Assembly (NCBI RefSeq): GCF_000002985.6
Contig: NC_003282.8
Coordinates: forward strand, 2,914,001 to 2,978,000
Source: Caenorhabditis elegans
Lineage: Eukaryota > Nematoda > Chromadorea > Rhabditida > Rhabditidae
Direction of reading: 5' to 3'
DNA length: 64,000 nt
The notes beneath the pieces are model-generated. The model did no database searches. It was not told the origin of the DNA and saw only the letters and a list, made by a program, of their open reading frames with translations. Positions 59,401 through 64,000 of the stretch are shown piece by piece. Numbering within the stretch: the stretch's first letter is position 1; each line of letters begins with the position of its first letter. A program made the position numbers and the translations under genes.

Positions 59401-62400
59401 AATTTTTCCACAAATTTTCAAATTTCCCTCATTCTCTTTTAGTTTCAATAAACCTTCTACCTTATTTTTCCCCTCTACAACTTGAAGCGGTCGATCATCC
59501 GCATCAACCCATCGAACCATTGCCTCAGGAGCAGCATCCACGTCACAATCCAGGACTACTGTAGAATGGAGCACCACTTTCCAGTGACGAGCCGCCGGCA
59601 TCCGGAAGAACGGTGCATGAGCTAGAGAAAATTTGCTGTGCTATAGAGATTCTAGAAACTATTCTTAAACAAACCTCTAACATGAACAAAAGCATTCGCA
59701 AAAACATATCCCAACGGATTGCTAGCATTGCATTGGTAGACTCCAGTATCCAGGTCATGATTCAAATTTCTGACGCGTAAAATTCTACCGTGATCGAGTA
59801 GAACCCTTCGGGAATCTTCTGCCAATTCGTGTAGAAATTTTCCATTCATACTCCAGGTTATGATTGGAGTCGGCTGGCCACCAGCAAGACATTCAAGTTC
59901 ACCCGTACTTTCTTCTGGTAGGGAAATATCACGAGGTGGGTCGAACTCCCAGAATGGAGCGGCTGGAATTAATTTTGTAGCACACATTTTATTTAAAATA
60001 TTCACATAGATTTTGTTATTTTCAATCTAACATGAAAGAGCCTACCTGCCTGACTCTGAAAGTCGAAGCCTACGGAGTTTAAGCCGAATTTTGGAACCAG
60101 AGCTTACAAAACTTAGCGTGAAAGAGTTTAAAACTACCGGATGAAGCCTAAAAATGAAGCTCAGAGTACCTGAACCTCATAAACCGGAGTATAAACCTAA
60201 CAGTCCAAGCTTGAAAGCCCAAATGGAAGTCTGAAGGGGCCTTAGGAAAACATCTTAAGACTGAAAGCCTTAGCCGGATAATTTTGACCAAAGAAACTAT
60301 GTATAAGCTTAAGCTTGAGTAGTCTTCACTCAGAAATCTAAGCCTGATGAAAAACACCTAAGCCTAAGTTTAAGACACAGTCTAAACCTTAGCCTTGGCC
60401 TAAGCATAAGCCTAAGCTTAAGCATACGCCTACGCCTAAGCCTAAGCCTAAGCCTACGTCTAAGCCTGAGCATAGTCCTAAGCCTAAGCCTACGTCTAAG
60501 CCTGAGGCCCAAAGCCCAAATCCAACTCACCCATAACTCGAACATTAACTGTATGAACCAAATGCCGGCCTCTGCACTCATACGCCCCCGCATCATCGGG
60601 ATGAACATTCTCAACAATCAAGGATCTACCGAAATCGCTTTCATGAGATGTCAAATCCTTGATTCTAGATTTTGGAAGCTCTCCATCAATTTTTGACCAG
60701 AAAATTGTCGGAAGAGGTCTCCCGCCAAATATGCACTGAAGCTTCAGTTGACCTCCAGCTCGAACGGTTACTTCACTAGGACTAACTGACATCTTTTTTA
60801 CAGGATGAGATTTATCTGAAATAAAATTTTAAATGGTCAAAGGCTTCCAAAAAAGAATGGAATACCTTGACTAGGTTCAATATCCAACTGTATCCGGTCT
60901 CCAGATCGATATTCTCCTCTGAGTACGGGCGATGTCGCAGCACATTCGTATACCAGAGTCGCTTTTCCGTCTGATAGCTCAACGGAGGAAAAGTGAAGAT
61001 GACCTTCGTTATCGACAGTTATGTGTCGGCTCCGGATAGTTTCGATTACGGAGGAATCGTCTAGGGATCTGGAAGAGAAATGTTCAATAGTTAACCTTTT
61101 GCCGAAAAATTCGGCAAATCGGCAACTTGCCGGTTTGCCGATTTGCCGACAATTTTCTTTTCCGGCAATTTGCCGATTTGCTGAAAATTTCAATTCCGAT
61201 AGTTTGCCGATTTGCCGGAAACTTCAATTCCGACAATTTGCCGATTTGCCGGAAATTTCAATATTGGCAAATTGCCGGTTTACCGGTTTGCCGGAAATTT
61301 CAATTCTGGCAATTTGCCGATTTGCCGGAAATTTTCGTTTCCGGCAATTTGCCGATTTGCTGAAAATTTCAATTCCGATAGTTTGCCGATTTGCCGGAAA
61401 CTTCAATTCCGACAATTTGCCAATTTGCCGAAAATTTCAACTCCATTAATTTACCGGTTTGCCGGAAATTTCAATTCTGGCAATTTGCCGATTTGCCGGA
61501 AATTTTCGTTTCCGGCAATTTGCCGATTTGCTGGAAATTTCAATTCCGATAGTTTGCCGATTTGCCGGAAACTTCAATTCCGACAATTTGCCGATTTGCC
61601 GGAAATTTCAATATTGGCAAATTGCCGGTTTACCGGTTTGCCGGAAATTTCAATTCCGACAATTTGCCGAAAATTTCAACTCCATTAATTTACCGATTTT
61701 CCAGAAATTTCAATTCTGGCAATTTGCCGATTTGCCGGAAATTTTCGTTTCCGGCAATTTGCCGATTTGCCGACAATTTCAATTCCGACAGTTCGCCAAT
61801 TTTCCGGAAATTTCAATTCCGACGATTTGTCGATTTGCAGGAAATTTCAATTCCAGCAGTTGGCTGATTTGCCGGAAATTTGATTTCCGACAATTTGCCG
61901 ATTTACCGGAAATTTCAATTCCGACAATTTGCCGATTTGCCGAAAATTTCAATTCCGGCAATTTGCCGATTTGCCGGAAATTTGATTTCCGACAATTTGC
62001 CAATTTGCCGAAAATTTCAATTCCGGCAATATGCCGATTTGCCGGAAATTTCAATTCCGACAATTTGCCAATTTTCCGGGAATTGCAATTCCCACAATTC
62101 ACCGATTTCCCGGAACTTTCAATTCTGGCAATTCGCCGATTTGCCAGAAATTTAATTTCGGCAATTTGCCGATTTGCCGGAAGTTTCGACGTATTTTTTT
62201 TTACACAAAAAAACGTGCAATTTTACGAATCTCCCAAATTTTTTGTTTTTGTTAAAATTTTGGAAAACTTCAATTCTGTGTTTTTAAGAAATTTTGCCTA
62301 TTCCCTTACCTATAAAGCCAGACAATTTTCGGATCAGGTGTGCCACGTGGCGGTGTGCAATTCAACGTCAGCGACTCTCCTTCCTTCACTCTCAATAGTT

Positions 62401-63447
62401 TAACATCCCGTTTTGGAAAGTGTTCCAGTGCTGGAAATAATTAATTTTCTCGATAACACGTGGTGTCAGGCTGTCCCATTACGGTTTGATCTAAAAAACG
62501 CGGAAATTTTTAGTCCAAAAATTGTGACGTCAGCGAAATCAGTTGATAACCCTGCGTCTCTTCTCCCGCATTTTTTGTAGATCAACGTAGATCAAGCCGA
62601 AATGAAACGCTCTGACACCACATTCGATAAAACATATCATTTTCTTTTTTCTTTTTTCTCCCCTTCCCTTTTTATAATAATCAACATGTGGTGGTGGGTG
62701 GTCTTGATTAAATCCGTCCCCATTCACTAATTAGCACCTTGGCGAGCTAAAAGGGGGCAAAAAGAGCACTCGAGTGCTCATTGAGCCAAATTCAAAACAA
62801 ACACATTATTATTATTATTAGCATAATTCTTATTATTTATTGATTGATACTGGAAGTTGTTGAAAAAATGGCTTCAAAACTGAATTTTAATTTTTCCAAA
62901 TTTTGAAAAGTTTTAAATTTGAATTTCCCACCAAAATTTCTGGCAAAAATTGAGTTAAAATTCCACACCAAATTTCGTTAGAAACTAAAAAATTGAATTT
63001 TAACTTCCCGCAGAATTTTTTTTAATATTCAAATTTTAACATTCTCAGGGCATTTTCCATGCTGAAAATAATCCAATGTGTTCTGGAAAAATTAACGTTT
63101 TTTATTCCTATTTTTTTATGCGCCAAAATAATTTTTTCACAAAATTGTTCAAAAAATAAAATTCGACTTTCCCACCAGTATTTTAAAATTCTAAAAATCA
63201 TCTAAAAACTAACATCCAAGCCTCAAATGCATTTTGTTCGAAAGTGCTGTTCCAAATATATTCGATGCGAAACATTGATAATATCTGCAATATTTTTTGG
63301 TTTTTTTTTCCAAAAATCTGAATTTCTCACCCTTGATGACTAGCATGAGGTTTTGTAAAAACAATTGATCCAGATTGACTTTCTTTTTCCCAAAGAACAT
63401 CTTCGGAATCAATGACGAATGGCTCACCGTCTTTGAGCCAGGAGTAT
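50429..63447 (-). CDS. lad-2: L1CAM-family neuronal cell-adhesion molecule, 5' end beyond the window
   Basis: Twenty minus-strand exons: 63447-63331, 63284-63214, 62430-62310, 61068-60866, 60815-60531, 59962-59675, 59621-59482, 55860-55740, 55325-55157, 55110-54992, 54944-54811, 54361-53993, 53948-53825, 53775-53585, 53328-53217, 52912-52784, 52573-52418, 52367-52176, 51500-51250, 50506-50429. They keep phase over about 1,122 residues. Six Ig domains show their second cysteines (YYQCFASN, YECAATS, YECRGRH, YQCNASN, YYCNVSN, IIDCAA), the first Ig being partial. About five fibronectin III domains follow (ISWKPLD, FTWNPVD, LLQWDAP, VEWQPNN). Then one membrane span (AAWFIAVLGVLGIGL) and a 41-residue tail ending QYGFKN. 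The tail lacks a FIGQY ankyrin-binding motif. This fits LAD-2, the non-canonical L1CAM that acts in axon guidance. The intron at 55111-55156 has a GC donor. Confidence 0.93.
50783..51095. repeat. TTTGCCGG minisatellite in the last lad-2 intron
   Basis: About nine degenerate units like GGCAGTTTGCCGGAATTGAA, period about 34. The same unit, opposite in orientation, fills 61097-62190. It lies between the membrane-span exon and the last exon. Confidence 0.85.
51935..52105. mobile_element. MITE family B (copy 3)
   Basis: GGTTTGATCTACGTTGATCT, then CAAAAAATGCGGGAGAAGAG, AAGAACGTGCTGACGTCC, an inverted TTTTTGTAGATCAAACC and the end GGCACCACGTG. It is in a lad-2 intron. Confidence 0.85.
53000..53166. 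repeat. 24-bp GCGGCCGACACC minisatellite
   Basis: Seven units of the type GCGGCCGACACCTTACGGGT plus TGTA, in a lad-2 intron. As 24 is a multiple of three, frames stay open on both strands with an eight-residue repeat; not a gene. Looser relatives occur at 55440-55730 and 57020-57480, also in lad-2 introns. Confidence 0.9.
53379..53572. mobile_element. MITE family B (copy 4, inverted)
   Basis: Starts ACACGTGGTTTCAGGCTGCC, contains TGACGTCAGCACGTTCTTAA and ends CTCTGACACCACGCG, the reverse orientation to the copy at 51935. In a lad-2 intron. Confidence 0.88.
54395..54800. repeat. Degenerate TGCCTAC array in a lad-2 intron
   Basis: 'gtgcctac', 'tgcctgcc' and 'cgcctacc' words at irregular spacing fill most of this intron. 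Confidence 0.75.
55440..55735. repeat. Degenerate GCCGACRCT..GGGTTG minisatellite
   Basis: At least eight loose units with GCCGACRCTT and GGGTTGTAGC words in a lad-2 intron, related to the tidy 24-bp array at 53000. Confidence 0.7.
56262..56345. repeat. Interstitial TTAGGC telomere-like tract
   Basis: Successive TTAGGC units with variants (for example TTAGGATTAGGCTTAGGC at about 56284). TTAGGC is the nematode telomere repeat. It lies in the lad-2 intron just upstream of the nested gene. Confidence 0.8.
56526..59394 (+). CDS. Secreted, probably GPI-anchored protein nested in a lad-2 intron
   Basis: Eight exons, 56526-56710, 56761-57013, 57491-57627, 57700-57762, 57823-57941, 57986-58125, 58178-58373 and 59330-59394, keep phase for about 385 residues. 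The first exon encodes a hydrophobic leader (IIFLAVLILISHALSS), then acidic sequence. The body looks like repeated beta-sandwich sequence, with motifs such as YVTVLNPSGAVKIWDI and WSDWSLAMSPNYML and few cysteines. The C-terminus, SSSTIILHIAFLAVFLQRLL, is a small-residue cleavage region plus hydrophobic tail without a cytoplasmic end, fitting a GPI signal. There is no ATG in frame in the first exon after the preceding stop, so the start lies in an upstream exon I could not identify. The gene runs against lad-2 and ends 87 bases before a lad-2 exon. I do not recognise the family; a worm CUB-like protein is a weak possibility. Confidence 0.7.
57020..57480. repeat. GC-rich composite repeat in intron 2 of the nested gene
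   Basis: Degenerate GCCGACGCTNCNCGGGTT units surround 57215-57400, a diverged palindromic element with GCCTCACGCCGACGCCGTGA and the end ATGGGAGCCCTAG shared with the 22943-23201 element. Confidence 0.7.
58385..59290. repeat. Degenerate CCTAC/TAGGCA array in the last intron of the nested gene
   Basis: About 900 bases of 'tgcctac', 'cctacctac' and 'taggcaggc' words in mixed orientation; it nearly fills intron 7. Confidence 0.8.
60355..60515. repeat. Interstitial GCCTAA (TTAGGC) telomere-like tract
   Basis: More than a dozen GCCTAA units with variants (GCCTACGCCTAAGCCTAA at about 60428) in a lad-2 intron, opposite in orientation to the tract at 56262. Confidence 0.85.
61097..62190. repeat. 1.1-kb minisatellite, 34-bp TTTGCCGATTTGCCGG units
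   Basis: About thirty units like CAATTTGCCGATTTGCCGGA plus 'AATTTCAATTC'. Higher-order repetition is visible: a block near 61260-61480 recurs about 350 bases later. The period of 34 leaves all plus frames open, producing the longest open frame in the window (314 codons, 61459-62403), which is not a gene. In a lad-2 intron. Confidence 0.92.
62455..62625. mobile_element. MITE family B (copy 5, inverted)
   Basis: ACACGTGGTGTCAGGCTGTC at the left, TGTGACGTCAGCG in the middle, CTCCCGCATTTTTTGTAGAT and the end CTCTGACACCACATT. In a lad-2 intron; about 20 bases around the central AAGAACGTGC are deleted. Confidence 0.87.
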
Positions 63448-64000
63448 CTGGAAATAGAGTTGATAAATGCCTGCCTACATACCTACCTAATTACCTGCCC
63501 TAAATAGCTACCTACGTGCCTGCCTACCTTCGAGGTGACCTTTGCCTGTCTTGTGCCTACAACCAAAAAACACATACTTTTATTGCAGAAATAGTTTATT
63601 TATATAGGCATAAATGTCTACCTGCCTACCACATGGGAGGCCTACACCTGCCTCATGTCTTTCGGTAGGCGCCTGGCAGGCGACGGTTTTTCGCAAACTT
63701 TTCACAGCTATTTTAAAAAATGCTCTCGAATTCTCTCAAAAATTTTCATCAAATTCTCAACAAAAAAAACAAGATTTCTCAGTTTCAGACATGAAGGCAC
63801 GTAGGCACGCTATTTTAAAAATGTATACCTATAGGCAGGGCCTACAATATACAGGCGCCCAGACATAAGCTGCATAGTGCGAAGTACCTTCAACCAAACC
63901 AAAAACTCAACTAAAAAAACCGAAAAAGTTAAAAAAAAATAGGCAGTAGGCAGAGCTGGAATTTGTAGTACCTACTATGCCAGTAGGCAAGCAGGCATAA
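63448..64000. repeat. TAGGCA/CCTAC array at the right edge, inside lad-2
   Basis: Scattered 'ctgcctacc', 'taggcaggc' and 'gcctac' words with AT-rich stretches between. The first half of the first visible Ig domain of lad-2, the signal peptide and promoter must lie beyond 64000. Confidence 0.6.

Noticed and set aside
61459..62403. 314-codon plus-strand open frame, the longest in the window
   Set aside because: It lies wholly in a 34-bp minisatellite within a lad-2 intron; the peptide is a cyclic read of the repeat and neighbouring frames are equally open.
1..64000. 21U-RNA (piRNA) cluster
   Set aside because: The chromosome IV piRNA clusters lie elsewhere as far as I recall, and I saw no enrichment of the CTGTTTCA upstream motif by eye; a motif scan would be needed to be sure.

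Overview
The window looks like a chromosome-arm segment of a nematode genome, almost certainly Caenorhabditis elegans. It is AT-rich. Its genes are built of short exons with tiny introns, donors GTRAGT and acceptors TTTNCAG. It is full of palindromic DNA elements, CCTA/TAGGCA repeats and TTAGGC telomere-like arrays. Four genes are recognised from their proteins: ubc-13, manf-1, ser-6 and lad-2. From memory these map together on chromosome IV (YAC Y54G2A). No homology search was run.

Layout. 1-4.7 kb: mostly noncoding, with two minus-strand candidate exons, a 45-bp tandem repeat and a 0.67-kb hairpin element. 4.7-8.2 kb: a small plus-strand gene carrying a FANCJ/XPD-like helicase fragment, then a truncated Tc1/mariner-like transposase that runs tail to tail into, and overlaps, a DUF3557-type gene. 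9-14.4 kb: a 1.1-kb palindrome that forms the 3' flank of ubc-13, then ubc-13 and manf-1, all read on the minus strand, with a 482-bp tandem duplication between the two genes. 15.9-16.7 kb: palindrome nested in palindrome. 17.5-22.7 kb: an eight-exon MFSD5-like transporter on the plus strand, with MITEs in its introns. 24-25.9 kb: a PP1-like phosphatase on the minus strand carrying a frameshift.

26-46 kb is a 20-kb stretch with no convincing gene. It is filled with homopolymers, minisatellites and hairpins, with a few less repetitive pyrimidine-rich islands. 46.1-50.1 kb: ser-6, an aminergic GPCR whose N-terminal exon was not found. 50.4-64 kb: lad-2, an L1CAM-type adhesion protein read on the minus strand, converging on ser-6 and running off the right edge. 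One lad-2 intron hosts a separate plus-strand gene for a secreted, probably GPI-anchored protein.

Exon models were assembled by hand from splice sites. In seven of the eight multi-exon models the total coding length is a multiple of three (for lad-2 after its first split-codon base); the exception is the phosphatase, and that is what exposes its frameshift. The genes do not form a pathway or an obvious operon. ubc-13 (K63 ubiquitin chains), manf-1 (ER stress), ser-6 (octopamine signalling) and lad-2 (axon guidance) are independent units. I found no new multigene system. The most notable points are the frameshifted phosphatase, the transposon/DUF3557 antisense overlap, the nested gene, a GC-AG intron in lad-2, UPRE-like sites upstream of manf-1, and the hairpin forming the ubc-13 3' flank.
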